A stretch of 64,000 nucleotides of DNA from Piscinibacter sp943370595 (GTDB lineage: Bacteria; Pseudomonadota; Gammaproteobacteria; Burkholderiales; Burkholderiaceae_C), in assembly GCA_943370595.1 (NCBI GenBank), contig CALRRO020000002.1, forward strand, positions 372,001 to 436,000. The letters are read 5' to 3'. The notes under the pieces are model-generated. The model was given only the letters and a program-made list of their open reading frames with translations. It had not been told where the DNA came from and did not search any database. Position 1 is the first letter of the stretch; each line of letters opens with the position of its first letter. Position numbers and translations under genes: made by a program. Below, piece by piece: positions 9,304-18,277 of this stretch.

Positions 9304-9801
9304 TCAGATGGCGCCGACGCAGCCCGGCGCGCCGCAGCGGCACGCGAGCGTGCCCTCGTGGTGCGTCTCGCCGTAGTTGACGGTGATCTCTTCGCCCGGC
9401 GCGATCTCGCGCATGGCATAGAACTCGACGCGCCCCTGGCGGATGCGCAGCACCGCGTTGGGCCGGCAGGAGTGGTTCGTGAAGCGCAGCGGGTCGCCCG
9501 AGCCCGAGGCGTCGATCGCGCGCGTCTCGCTCAGCTCGACGATCATGATGCGCTGCTGCGTCTTCGCGCGGCGCCGCGCCTCGCGCACACTGATCGGCTC
9601 GCCGCGGATCTCGCCGATCTTGCGCCTCGCCGGCACCGCCTCGCCGGCGAATGCACCGCGGCCGTCGATGGGGCTCTCGTGCACCTCCACCTTGAACTTC
9701 TGCGGGTCGGCCGGCACGCCGCGTGGCCGGTGTGGCGTCAGGGCAGGAGGCTGGGCTTCGGGGGCAACGGGCAGCGTGTCGAGTCGAGGCATGAGCCACA
9801 T
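9304..9801 (-). CDS. SET-domain lysine methyltransferase-like protein
   Basis: 165 residues with a complete, compact SET domain. An N-terminal I/V-x-x-S-x-x-x-G-R-G-x-F-A segment (VHESPIDGRGAFAGEAV) leads to the conserved NHSCRPNA motif, the PGEEITVNYGE motif that closes the cofactor site, and a post-SET zinc cluster (CRCGAPGC) near the end. These are the S-adenosylmethionine-binding and pseudoknot elements of protein lysine methyltransferases. Bacterial SET proteins of this small type are known, but targets are mostly undefined. The start could be 9801 (MWLM) or 9792 (MPRLD); the longer frame to 9948 has no good ribosome site. It precedes the exonuclease gene by 8 bases. Confidence 0.87.
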   Translation of the reverse strand: MWLMPRLDTLPVAPEAQPPALTPHRPRGVPADPQKFKVEVHESPIDGRGAFAGEAVPARRKIGEIRGEPISVREARRRAKTQQRIMIVELSETRAIDASGSGDPLRFTNHSCRPNAVLRIRQGRVEFYAMREIAPGEEITVNYGETHHEGTLACRCGAPGCVGAI

Positions 9802-9971
9802 TGTCGCGTCAAGCCCCGCGCCAGGGGGTCGGGCCCTTCCGCGAGCGAACTTGTTCACGCAATGTTCGATCACGATTGGAAATGAGCACTTACATGGCGT
9901 CTTATCGGGTTCATGACCGGGGGTGACGGTCGATAAGCTTCCCATCACGTCATCGCAAGCAGGACCTCACC

Positions 9972-10262
9972 ATGAACCGCCAACCGAATCGCTTCCTCGC
10001 CGGCAAGTTCCATCGCCCGGGCCAGTACGGCGCGGCCATCGAGTGGGAGGAGCTGCCCTCGCTGACCGAGCGCCTGGTCAACGTCGACGCACGCCGCGGC
10101 CGCGACTTCCAGAACTCCTCGTCCTTCAGCAGCACCTGGGACGTGACCATGCCCGCCGCGCTGGACCCGCTGACCGAGAGCGGCCCCTTCCAGGAACCGC
10201 TGGCCGGCCTGGTGACGCGCGAGCTGCGCGAGCCCGACGTGTTCCGCCACTTCTTCTCCTGA
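9972..10262 (+). CDS. Hypothetical protein, 96 aa
   Basis: Small soluble protein with no family that I recognise. It is rich in Arg, Glu and Phe and begins MNRQPNRFLAGKFHRPGQ. A serine-rich stretch (QNSSSFSSTWDVT) is central, and the C-terminus is short and aromatic (DVFRHFFS). No signal peptide, membrane helix or cysteine. ATG 9972 is preceded by AGGA at good spacing (9961-9964), which supports translation. The gene is preceded by an unusually AT-containing gap (9802-9971), a plausible promoter region. It might form an operon with the ornithine cyclodeaminase-family gene 62 bases downstream, but this is uncertain. Confidence 0.65.
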   Translation: MNRQPNRFLAGKFHRPGQYGAAIEWEELPSLTERLVNVDARRGRDFQNSSSFSSTWDVTMPAALDPLTESGPFQEPLAGLVTRELREPDVFRHFFS

Positions 10263-10324
10263 GGCGCGCCTGAGCGCCCGCTGAGCATCGGCATACTGCC
10301 GGGGCGCACCAAGCGCCCCGGACC

Positions 10325-11266
10325 GTGCTCCACCTCGACGCCACCGCCACCGCCGCCCCGCTGGGCTGGCCCCACCTGATCGCCGCGCTGCGCAGCGCCT
10401 TCACCGAAGGCAGGGTCGTGCCGCTGCGCCACACCCACCACATCGACGACCCCGCCGGCACCGGCGGCACCTTGCTGCTGATGCCGGCCTGGCAGCCGGG
10501 CCGCTGGTTGGGCCTGAAGACGGTCGGCATCTTCCCCGGCAACAGCGCGCGCGGCCTGCCCGGGCTGCACTCGACCTACACCCTCTTCGATGCGCGCACC
10601 GGCGTGCCGATGGCACTGCTCGACGGTGACGTGATCACCTCACGACGCACCGCGGCGGCGTCGGCGCTCGCCGCCTCGTTCCTCGCGCGCGAAGCAGCCT
10701 CGACGCTGCTGGTGCTGGGCAGCGGCCGCGTGGCGCGCCTGCTGCCGGCGGCGATGCGCTGCGTGCGGCCGATCGATCGGGTGCTGGTCTGGAACCACCG
10801 CGGCGACGGCGCGCAGGCCCTCGCCCGGCAGTGCCGCGATGAAGGCTTCACGGCGCAGGCCGTCATCGACCTCAAGGCGGCCGTCGCCGCAGCCGACATC
10901 GTCAGCTGCGCGACGCTGGCCACGGCGCCGCTGGTCCAGGGCGCCTGGCTGCGCGAGGGCACGCACCTCGACCTGATCGGCAGCTTCACGCCGCAGATGC
11001 GCGAGAGCGACGCCGCTTGCTTCGCGCGCAGCCGCGTGTTCGTCGACACCGACGAGGCGCTGGCCAAGTCGGGCGACGTGCTCGGCGCGATCGCCGACCG
11101 CGCCTTCGAACCCGCCGCGCTGCAGGGCACGCTGGCGCAGCTGTGCCGCGGCGAGGTACCGGGGCGCGGCAGCGCCCGCGAGATCACGCTGTTCAAGGCG
11201 GTGGGCAATGCGCTCGAAGACCTGGCCGCCGCCGAGCTGGTGGCCGACGCTATGCTGAAGCCATGA
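10325..11266 (+). CDS. Ornithine cyclodeaminase / mu-crystallin family protein
   Basis: 313 residues with the family layout: a substrate-binding N-terminal part with MPAWQPGRWLGLKTVGIFP, then a Rossmann fold with LVLGSGRVARLL near residue 130, and DLIGSFTPQMRE late in the fold. Members are ornithine cyclodeaminases, imino-acid reductases (such as delta1-pyrroline-2-carboxylate reductase) or related NAD(P)H enzymes; the sequence alone does not decide between them. The start codon is GTG 10325. Its stop overlaps the start of the MaoC gene (ATGA at 11263-11266), so translation is coupled and the pathway is shared with the next two genes. Confidence 0.88.
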   Translation: MLHLDATATAAPLGWPHLIAALRSAFTEGRVVPLRHTHHIDDPAGTGGTLLLMPAWQPGRWLGLKTVGIFPGNSARGLPGLHSTYTLFDARTGVPMALLDGDVITSRRTAAASALAASFLAREAASTLLVLGSGRVARLLPAAMRCVRPIDRVLVWNHRGDGAQALARQCRDEGFTAQAVIDLKAAVAAADIVSCATLATAPLVQGAWLREGTHLDLIGSFTPQMRESDAACFARSRVFVDTDEALAKSGDVLGAIADRAFEPAALQGTLAQLCRGEVPGRGSAREITLFKAVGNALEDLAAAELVADAMLKP

Positions 11267-11739
11267 GCCAGCCCCGAGAGATCCGCTTCTGGTGGGAAGA
11301 CTTCCCCGCCGGCAGCGTGCGCGTATTCGGCGCGAAGACGGTGACGCGCGAAGCCGTGCTGGCCTTCGCCGCCGAGTTCGACCCGCAGCCCTTCCACCTC
11401 GACGACGAAGCCGCCGAGGCCTCGCTGTTCGGCCGCCTGTCGGCCAGCGGCTGGCACACCGCCGCGATGACCATGCGCATGATCTGCGACGACCACCTGC
11501 TCGACGCGGCCAGCCTCGGCTCGCCCGGCATCGACAGCCTGCGCTGGACGAAGCCGGTCTACCCCGGCGACACGCTGAGCGTGCGCCTCGAGGTGCTGGA
11601 AGCGCGGCCGATGGGCAGCCGCCCCGACGTCGGCCTGGTGCGCCAGCGCTGGCAGGTGCTCAACCAGCAGCAGGAGGTGGTGATGTCGATGGAAGGCTGG
11701 GGCATGTTCCGCCGCCGGCCGCAAGGAGACGCTGCATGA
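11263..11739 (+). CDS. MaoC-like (hot-dog fold) dehydratase
   Basis: 158 residues, a single hot-dog domain of the MaoC/(R)-enoyl-CoA hydratase type. The hydratase-2 signature is visible as AAEFDPQPFHLDDEAA, with the catalytic Asp and His, followed by GRLSASGWHTAA. The enzyme would hydrate or dehydrate an acyl-CoA or similar conjugated acid. It overlaps both neighbours by 4 bases, so this is the middle gene of a tight three-gene operon. With an imino-acid reductase-type enzyme upstream and a 2-keto-4-pentenoate hydratase-type protein downstream, a small catabolic pathway is likely; its substrate is unknown. Confidence 0.9.
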   Translation: MSQPREIRFWWEDFPAGSVRVFGAKTVTREAVLAFAAEFDPQPFHLDDEAAEASLFGRLSASGWHTAAMTMRMICDDHLLDAASLGSPGIDSLRWTKPVYPGDTLSVRLEVLEARPMGSRPDVGLVRQRWQVLNQQQEVVMSMEGWGMFRRRPQGDAA

Positions 11740-12506
11740 GCCAGGCCGGCATCGAGGCCGTCACCGCAGCGCTCCTGCTGGCACGCCGCAGCGGCACGCC
11801 GGTCGACGCGACGCCTCTGGCCGATGCGCTGGCCGACGCCGGCGACGCCTACGCCGTGCAGCAGCAGGTCGCGCAGGCGCTGGGCTGGTTCGCCAGCGGC
11901 ACGCCGCGCTTCTGGAAGTCCGGCGGGCCCGGCCGCGATCAGCCGCTCACCCATGCGCCGCTGCCGCCGGCCGGCGTGTGGGCCGCCCCGGCCGACGTTT
12001 CGCGCTGGCCCATGCACCTGCGCCTGGTCGAGTCGGAGATCGCCTTGCAGCTCGGCCGCAACGTCGATGCGGAACTCGCCGCGGCGCTGGACGCCGACAG
12101 CGCAGGCGCGTTGGTCGACGCGATGGCGGTGTCGATCGAACTGGTCGACTCGCGCTGGCAGCAGGGCCTGGCCGCACCGGCGCTGCTGCGCCTGGCCGAC
12201 CTCGCCTCGCACGCCGCGCTGGTGCTCGGCGAGTGGCAACCGTTCACGGCGCGCGACTGGGCCGCACAGCGCTGCCATCTCGTCATCGGCACGCAGCCGG
12301 CGGTGGAGCGCACCGGCTCGCATTCCTGCGGCGACCCGGCCTGGGTGCTGGCCGACTGGCTGCGCCATGCCACGGCGCGCCACGGCACGCTGTCGGCCGG
12401 CACGGTGGTCACCACCGGCACCTGGGCCGGTGCACCAGAAGCGTCGACCGGCGAGCTCATCGTGCTCGAGTTCCCAGGCGTCGGGCGGGCTTCGGCTCAC
12501 TTCTGA
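11736..12506 (+). CDS. 2-keto-4-pentenoate hydratase (MhpD) family protein
   Basis: 256 residues resembling 2-keto-4-pentenoate hydratases and decarboxylases of the fumarylacetoacetate hydrolase superfamily. Support: an N-terminal helical region (DALADAGDAYAVQQQVAQ), the RLVESEIALQLGR strand with paired Glu residues that bind the divalent metal, SIELVDSRW, and a C-terminal LSAGTVVTTGTW strand. The family adds water to 2-hydroxydienoates in aromatic meta-cleavage pathways or acts on related keto acids. ATG 11736 overlaps the MaoC stop (ATGA), indicating translational coupling. It is the last gene of the operon; an 82-base gap separates it from the diguanylate cyclase. Confidence 0.87.
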   Translation: MSQAGIEAVTAALLLARRSGTPVDATPLADALADAGDAYAVQQQVAQALGWFASGTPRFWKSGGPGRDQPLTHAPLPPAGVWAAPADVSRWPMHLRLVESEIALQLGRNVDAELAAALDADSAGALVDAMAVSIELVDSRWQQGLAAPALLRLADLASHAALVLGEWQPFTARDWAAQRCHLVIGTQPAVERTGSHSCGDPAWVLADWLRHATARHGTLSAGTVVTTGTWAGAPEASTGELIVLEFPGVGRASAHF

Positions 12507-12588
12507 CCCCGTCGCGCTCGATCTGAGACGTGCCCGGGTGAATCGCGGAGAATGACCGCACCGCCCGACGTGAGCTTTCAGACGCCGC

Positions 12589-13611
12589 ATGCACTACCCG
12601 GACTCCAAGGACCGCTCTGCGGAACTGTTGCGCCAAGCCATCCCGATGATGGCGCAGCAACCGGCGCCGCTGCACCCGATCACCTACGCGGTCTGGTACG
12701 ACTACCTGGCCGGCCGCAACGCCGACCTGCGCGCCGAGATGGACTCGGCCCGCGCGCAGCAGGTGCCGCTGGGCGATGAACTCGTCCACACGCTGTACCG
12801 CCGGCACATCCTCGACGCCGCGGCGCAGGCGGCGCACAAGGTCTCCGACGACCTGCGCACGGTGATCGACGCGGTCGGCCAGTCGGCCGCCAAGACCGGC
12901 GAGCAGGTCTCGGAGTTCGGCGCTTCGCTGGAACAGGCCAGCGGGCGCATCGCCAACCTCGGCATGCCGGAGAGCCTGGGTCCGGAGATCGACGCGCTGC
13001 TCAGCGACACACGCGACGCCCGCGCCAACCTCGCCACGCTGGCGCAGCGCCTGCAGTCGGCCACCTCCGAGCTGGAGAAGCTGCGCGCCGAACTCGACCT
13101 GGCCAAGGTGCAGGCGACGATGGACTCGCTGACCGGCGTGGCCAACCGGCGCGGCTTCGACGAGTCGATCGAGGCGCTGCTGCGCGAGCACCAGAGCGGC
13201 GAAGAGGGCCCGAGCGTCGTGCTGATCGACCTCGACCACTTCAAGCAGATCAACGACCGATACGGGCATGTCTTCGGCGACACCGTGCTGAAGAACATCG
13301 CGCTGGCGATCCGCTCCTGCGTAAAGGGCCGCGACCTGGTAGCCCGCTACGGCGGTGAGGAGTTCGTGGTGCTGCTGCCGTCCACCGCGCTGCAGGGCGC
13401 GACGGTGCTGGCCGAGCAGATCCGCGCCACCATCGCCGGCGCGCGCATCCGCCGCGGCAGCACGCAGGAGAACATCGGCACCATCACCGTCTCGCTGGGC
13501 GTGGCCGCATGGCAGCCCGGCGAGCCGCTGGAGTCGCTGATCGACCGCGCCGACCAGGCGCTGTACCGCTCCAAGCGCGAAGGCCGCAACCGCGTCACTG
13601 CGGGCGCGTAG
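12589..13611 (+). CDS. Diguanylate cyclase (GGDEF domain)
   Basis: 340 residues. The N-terminal ~165 residues are predicted to be mostly helical, with a coiled coil before the catalytic domain (ATLAQRLQSATSELEKLRAE). The GGDEF domain follows, with the DSLTGVANRR entry, the metal-binding VLIDLDHFKQIND and an intact RYGGEEF active loop, so synthesis of cyclic di-GMP is likely. The usual allosteric I-site RxxD five residues before the active loop reads KGRD, a conservative Arg to Lys change that may weaken product inhibition. There are no membrane segments, so it is probably cytoplasmic. The 3' end overlaps the convergent methyltransferase gene by 17 bases. Confidence 0.93.
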   Translation: MHYPDSKDRSAELLRQAIPMMAQQPAPLHPITYAVWYDYLAGRNADLRAEMDSARAQQVPLGDELVHTLYRRHILDAAAQAAHKVSDDLRTVIDAVGQSAAKTGEQVSEFGASLEQASGRIANLGMPESLGPEIDALLSDTRDARANLATLAQRLQSATSELEKLRAELDLAKVQATMDSLTGVANRRGFDESIEALLREHQSGEEGPSVVLIDLDHFKQINDRYGHVFGDTVLKNIALAIRSCVKGRDLVARYGGEEFVVLLPSTALQGATVLAEQIRATIAGARIRRGSTQENIGTITVSLGVAAWQPGEPLESLIDRADQALYRSKREGRNRVTAGA

Positions 13612-14572
13612 CCGCCGCTGTCCACGCGGCGGCCATCGCCGCGACGTGCCGGTGGTCGGTGCCGCAGCAACCGCCCAGCACGTTGAGCGCAGGCAGCGCG
13701 CTGCGCAGCCGCGGGTAGCGGCCGCCCAGGTCGTCCGGGTCGCCATCGTCGAGCGTCGTCATGGCATCGAGTTCGGCGTGGCTGCAGCGCGAGGCGTTGG
13801 CGCGCAGGCCGCGGATGCGCTGACGCCACGCCGCACCGTCGCTGTCTGCATCGCCGAGCACCGCCTCGAAGTGTGTCGGGTGCGCGCAGTTGACCATGTA
13901 GTAGGCCGGCGGTGTACCGCCCTCACGGTCGGTCGCGGCGATCGCCTCGGCCAGTCGCTCGCCGCTGGGCAGGTGCCCATCGGTCTCGACGGTGAAGGAG
14001 ATGGCGCAGGGCTTGCCCAGCGCCGCGGCGGCCCGCGCCACGCCGATCGCCTCGCCGCAGGTGGTCATCGTCATCGCGGTGATCATGTCGACGCCGGCCT
14101 CGGCCAGCGCGCGCGCCTGCGGCGCATGGGCCCGCATCGCATCGTCGCCGCTCATCGGCTGGCCGGGCCGGTAGCCGTCGCCGCGCGGGCCGATGCAGCC
14201 ACTGACGACGATCGGCCCGCTGATCGCACCGGCATGCGCGTCGCGCAGCCGGTGCATCAGTGCCACGCCCTCGCCATTGAGGCGGCGCATCGCCGCTTCG
14301 TCCAGGCCCAGCGTGCGGCACCAGTCGAGGCCGGCACGCCAGGTCGGGCTCTCGAGCACGAAGCCGGCGCCGGGCGTGGCCGCGGCGATGTCGAGGTAGC
14401 GGCGGTAGTAGCGCGCCAGCGTCTCGCGCCCGGCCGGGCTGTCGAGCAGCACGAAGGCGGCGAACTCGGGAAGTTCGATGCCCTCGTGGTAGATCAGGTC
14501 GGTCTCCAGGCCGCCGTCGGTAAGGAACCAGCCGCCTGCGGTCTGCGGCAATGCAGATGTGACAGCGTTCAT
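13595..14572 (-). CDS. Homocysteine S-methyltransferase family protein
   Basis: 325 residues, a (beta/alpha)8 barrel of the homocysteine methyltransferase family (Pfam S-methyl_trans). Start region: FLTDGGLETDL. The zinc-binding cysteines are in place: one in VNCAHP and two in the late LGGCCGTDHRH motif. The methyl donor (betaine, S-methylmethionine, S-adenosylmethionine or another) cannot be determined. ATG 14572 begins 1 base after the stop of the sterol-desaturase-like gene, so the two are an operon. The divergent GlxA-type regulator at 15425 may control them, since such regulators often act on quaternary-amine metabolism; that link is inference. Confidence 0.9.
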   Translation of the reverse strand: MNAVTSALPQTAGGWFLTDGGLETDLIYHEGIELPEFAAFVLLDSPAGRETLARYYRRYLDIAAATPGAGFVLESPTWRAGLDWCRTLGLDEAAMRRLNGEGVALMHRLRDAHAGAISGPIVVSGCIGPRGDGYRPGQPMSGDDAMRAHAPQARALAEAGVDMITAMTMTTCGEAIGVARAAAALGKPCAISFTVETDGHLPSGERLAEAIAATDREGGTPPAYYMVNCAHPTHFEAVLGDADSDGAAWRQRIRGLRANASRCSHAELDAMTTLDDGDPDDLGGRYPRLRSALPALNVLGGCCGTDHRHVAAMAAAWTAAATRPQ

Positions 14573-14573
14573 C

Positions 14574-15335
14574 TCAGGCCTCCTTCGCGGTGGAGCGCGA
14601 CACGTCGCGCAGGCGCAGCATGTCCAGCACGCGGGACGAGGCGCCGTGCCAGAAGCCCGTATCGTGCTCGTAGCCGACCGGGTTGCGCCAGGTGCCGAAC
14701 AGCATATCGAACACCGGCAGGTCGGCATAGTTGTAGTGGTGGACGCCGCGCGCGTGGTGCACCGTGTGCATCTCCGGGCGCTGCACGAACCAGCCCAGCC
14801 AGCGCGGCGTGCGCACGTTGGCGTGCTGGAAGATCGCCAGGAAGGTGATGATCAGCAGCACGATCGTTGCCGCCTGCGCGGGCAGGCCGAGCGGCGTCAG
14901 CACGATGCTGGGCAGCAGCGTCCAGGTCACCATGTCTGCGGGGCTGAACCAGAACGCACCCAGCACGTCGAGTCGCTCGGCACTGTGGTGCATCTGGTGG
15001 ATGCCGCGCCACAGCGGCGTGAAGCGGTGCATCGCGCGGTGCCATGCATAGGCGCCCAGCTCGTAGGCCAGCAGGCCCACGGCCACCGCCGCCCAGGTGG
15101 GCCAGGCGGAGAGGTCGAACAGCTGCAGCGGCGCCAGCGTCTCGCCCCACAGCAGCGGCAGGTAGGACGAGAGCAGGAAGTAGAGGACGAACGAAGCGGT
15201 CGCCCGCAGCGTCCAGTGGCGCACCGTGGGCAACGCGCGGCCGGGCGCGAACGCCTGCCACAGCGAGAGGCCGGCGAACATGGCGAACAGGACCCAGCTG
15301 ACGGGGTCGAGGATGAGGTCGAGGGGGGTGGGCAT
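14574..15335 (-). CDS. Sterol desaturase / fatty acid hydroxylase superfamily membrane protein
   Basis: 253 residues with four or five hydrophobic segments and the histidine clusters of integral-membrane di-iron oxygenases: HRAMH (near residue 90), HQMHH, and a late HTVHHARGVHHYNY. These eight-histidine proteins hydroxylate or desaturate lipids. The C-terminus ends in a basic helix. It is the first gene of an operon with the homocysteine methyltransferase gene, 1 base apart. Its start ATG 15335 is preceded on its strand by GGAGG (15344-15348). The promoter must lie in the 89-base divergent gap to the GlxA-type regulator. Confidence 0.9.
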   Translation of the reverse strand: MPTPLDLILDPVSWVLFAMFAGLSLWQAFAPGRALPTVRHWTLRATASFVLYFLLSSYLPLLWGETLAPLQLFDLSAWPTWAAVAVGLLAYELGAYAWHRAMHRFTPLWRGIHQMHHSAERLDVLGAFWFSPADMVTWTLLPSIVLTPLGLPAQAATIVLLIITFLAIFQHANVRTPRWLGWFVQRPEMHTVHHARGVHHYNYADLPVFDMLFGTWRNPVGYEHDTGFWHGASSRVLDMLRLRDVSRSTAKEA

Positions 15336-15424
15336 GACGGGCCTCCGTTGAACAGGCCGTGACTGTGGCTTCGCGAGGCGGCGGCCACTAAAGTCTCCCG
15401 TGCCGCAAACCGTCCATTCGTGCC

Positions 15425-16471
15425 ATGGCCGCCCCAACGCCTCCGATCACCGTAGCGCTGCTTGCCGCGCCGGCGGTCAGCGCCGCTACGCTGTATGGCT
15501 TCTTCGACGCGCTGTGCAGCGCCGGGCGCGACTGGCAGATGCTTCACGGCCAGGCCGAGCCGCGCTCGTTGTTCCGGCCGATCGTCGTCAGTCGCGATGG
15601 CGGCACGGTGAGCGGCGCCAACGGCGTGCCGATCCAGGCCGAATGCCGCCTGGCCGACTGCCCGCCGGTGCACGCGATCTGCATCACCGACCTGGCCGTA
15701 CCGCCGGGCGAATCGATCGGCGACCGCTATGACGCCGAGGTCGCCTGGCTGCGCGAACGCCACGACCAGGGCACGCTGATCGGCTCGGCCTGCTCGGGTG
15801 CGATGCTGCTGGCACGCACCGGCCTGCTCGACGGCATCGACGCCACCACGCACTGGGCCTACTGCGAGGCGCTGCGCCGCGACCACCCGACGATCCGCTG
15901 GCACCCCGAGCGCGGCCTGATCGTCGCCGGCGGCGACCGCCGCATCGTCATGGCCGGCAGCGGCGTGGCCTGGCACCAGCTGGTGCTGTTCCTGATCGCC
16001 CGCTTCGCCGGCGCGCAGGAGGCGATGCAGGTGGCGCGCATCAACCTGCTCGACCTGAACCAGACCAGCGCGACGAGCTACGCCTCGCTGACCCACGGCA
16101 GCCAGGCCGACGACCCCCTGATTGCCCGCTGCCAGCAATGGGCGGCGCACAACTACCAGGTCGAATCGCCGGTGACGCAGATGGTCGCGCTGTCAGGCCT
16201 GCCCGAGCGCACCTTCAAGCGCCGCTTCGCCCAGGCCACGGGCATGAGCCCGCTCGAATACGTGCACACGCTGCGCCTCGAGGAAGCCAAGCAGATGCTC
16301 GAGTCGGGTGACCTGCCCGTGGAGGCGATCGCGCTCGAGGTCGGCTACCAGGACGCCAGCTTCTTCGGCCGGCTGTTCCGTCGCAAGGTGGCGCTCACGC
16401 CAGCGCAGTACCGGCGGCGCTTCCAGCCGCTGGCGAGGCACCTTCGAGAGGTGCAGACCGCGGGCGGCTGA
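15425..16471 (+). CDS. GlxA-family transcriptional regulator (DJ-1/PfpI plus AraC HTH)
   Basis: 348 residues. The N-terminal ~190 residues are a DJ-1/PfpI-like amidotransferase fold with a GSACSGAMLLA nucleophile-elbow motif, used in these proteins for ligand sensing rather than catalysis. The C-terminal ~100 residues are an AraC/XylS DNA-binding domain with two helix-turn-helix units (PERTFKRRFAQATGMSPLEY and EVGYQDASFFGRLFRRK). Characterised relatives control glycine betaine, carnitine and similar pathways. It is divergent from the desaturase/methyltransferase operon. The stop TGA directly abuts the stop of the convergent next gene, forming a TGATCA palindrome. Confidence 0.93.
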   Translation: MAAPTPPITVALLAAPAVSAATLYGFFDALCSAGRDWQMLHGQAEPRSLFRPIVVSRDGGTVSGANGVPIQAECRLADCPPVHAICITDLAVPPGESIGDRYDAEVAWLRERHDQGTLIGSACSGAMLLARTGLLDGIDATTHWAYCEALRRDHPTIRWHPERGLIVAGGDRRIVMAGSGVAWHQLVLFLIARFAGAQEAMQVARINLLDLNQTSATSYASLTHGSQADDPLIARCQQWAAHNYQVESPVTQMVALSGLPERTFKRRFAQATGMSPLEYVHTLRLEEAKQMLESGDLPVEAIALEVGYQDASFFGRLFRRKVALTPAQYRRRFQPLARHLREVQTAGG

Positions 16472-17386
16472 TCACCAGTCGTCGTCGTCCAGCCGGCCCG
16501 GCGTGCTGTCTTCATCGACCAGCGTGTTGCCCAGGCCGAGCAGCTCGCGCGCACGTTGCAGCGCGAGCAGGCCGCGGTGCGAGCGCTGGTGGTGGTGCAG
16601 GCCGCGCTCCATGGTCCAGACCACGTCGATCAGTTCGGTACTGCCCTTGGCGGCGCGCGCGCGGTCGTTGAGTCGGCCGGCCGCCGGCTGAGGATCGCAG
16701 CGCAGCGCTTCGAGCAGCTGCGCGCGCGCCTGCTCGAGCACCGGCTGGTCTTCGAGCGGAATCGCCGGCGGCGGGGCCTGCACCGGAGCTGGTGATTGCG
16801 ACGGCGGCAGGAAGGGCCGGCGCGGCATCTCGGCCATCGGGTCGAAGCGGGCAGCGTCCGCGGCCGTGGGGACGGCCCGCGCGGGCTCCGGCGGCGGCAT
16901 CGCCACCACGCGGCGAACCGGCGCCGCGGGCGGAGGCGGCGGCTGGCGTGGCAGCGGCGGGCGCTTCGGCACGGGCGGCGGCTCCTGCGCACGCTGCGGC
17001 GCCCGGTTGGCGGGTGCGGGCTGCAGCGGCGCGGCAGGCATCGGCTCGGGCTCGGGCTCGATGGGCGGTTCGTCCGCCGGCACCTGCAGCTCGAGCTCGG
17101 TGATCTGCGCGGCGGTCGGCGGCAGCTCCGGCTGCTCGGACTCGGGCGCCGCGGCGGGCGGCTCGGCCGGCAGCTCGACGAAGCCCATGCGCACCAGGTC
17201 CTCGAAGTGGCTGGTTGCCGCACCGGCCTGCAGCGCCAGGCTGAGCACCTCGGACAGCGGCCGGCGGCCGTCGACGAGGAACAGGATGGTGCGGTGCCGC
17301 TGGCCCAGCTCACCCGTCCGCCGGCGCAGGGCGTCCTGGCCGCGGGCGGTCTTGGTGGGGATGGGGGGCAGCGACATGGTGACCAT
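16472..17386 (-). CDS. Proline-rich hypothetical protein, 304 aa
   Basis: The N-terminal ~75 residues form a compact domain (LGQRHRTILFLVDGRRPLSEVLSL and EDLVRMGFVEL) resembling small winged-helix-like modules that read out a signal. Then comes a long Pro/Ala/Glu-rich linker (about residues 75-215) with many PPPP and PEPEP runs, and a helical C-terminal domain (LEQARAQLLEALRCDPQPAA onward) ending in an acidic tail, RLDDDDW. No signal peptide or membrane segment. The start is uncertain: ATG 17386 or ATG 17377, neither with a strong ribosome site. I recognise no named family. It abuts the convergent regulator gene with no gap. Confidence 0.75.
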   Translation of the reverse strand: MVTMSLPPIPTKTARGQDALRRRTGELGQRHRTILFLVDGRRPLSEVLSLALQAGAATSHFEDLVRMGFVELPAEPPAAAPESEQPELPPTAAQITELELQVPADEPPIEPEPEPMPAAPLQPAPANRAPQRAQEPPPVPKRPPLPRQPPPPPAAPVRRVVAMPPPEPARAVPTAADAARFDPMAEMPRRPFLPPSQSPAPVQAPPPAIPLEDQPVLEQARAQLLEALRCDPQPAAGRLNDRARAAKGSTELIDVVWTMERGLHHHQRSHRGLLALQRARELLGLGNTLVDEDSTPGRLDDDDW

Positions 17387-17541
17387 CGTGCGTGACGCGA
17401 AATGATTGTCGCAGTTCGCTTCCCCGCGCAGGCGATGGAAAGAAGCGAGTGCCCGCGCTCGTGCGAAATCTCGCTTGATGTCGGTCAGCCCGCCACGCCC
17501 ACCGCTCCGGAGAATCCCTGAGTCCCTGACCGCCCCTGCCG

Positions 17542-18270
<729 letters not shown>

Positions 18271-18277
18271 GCCGGCG

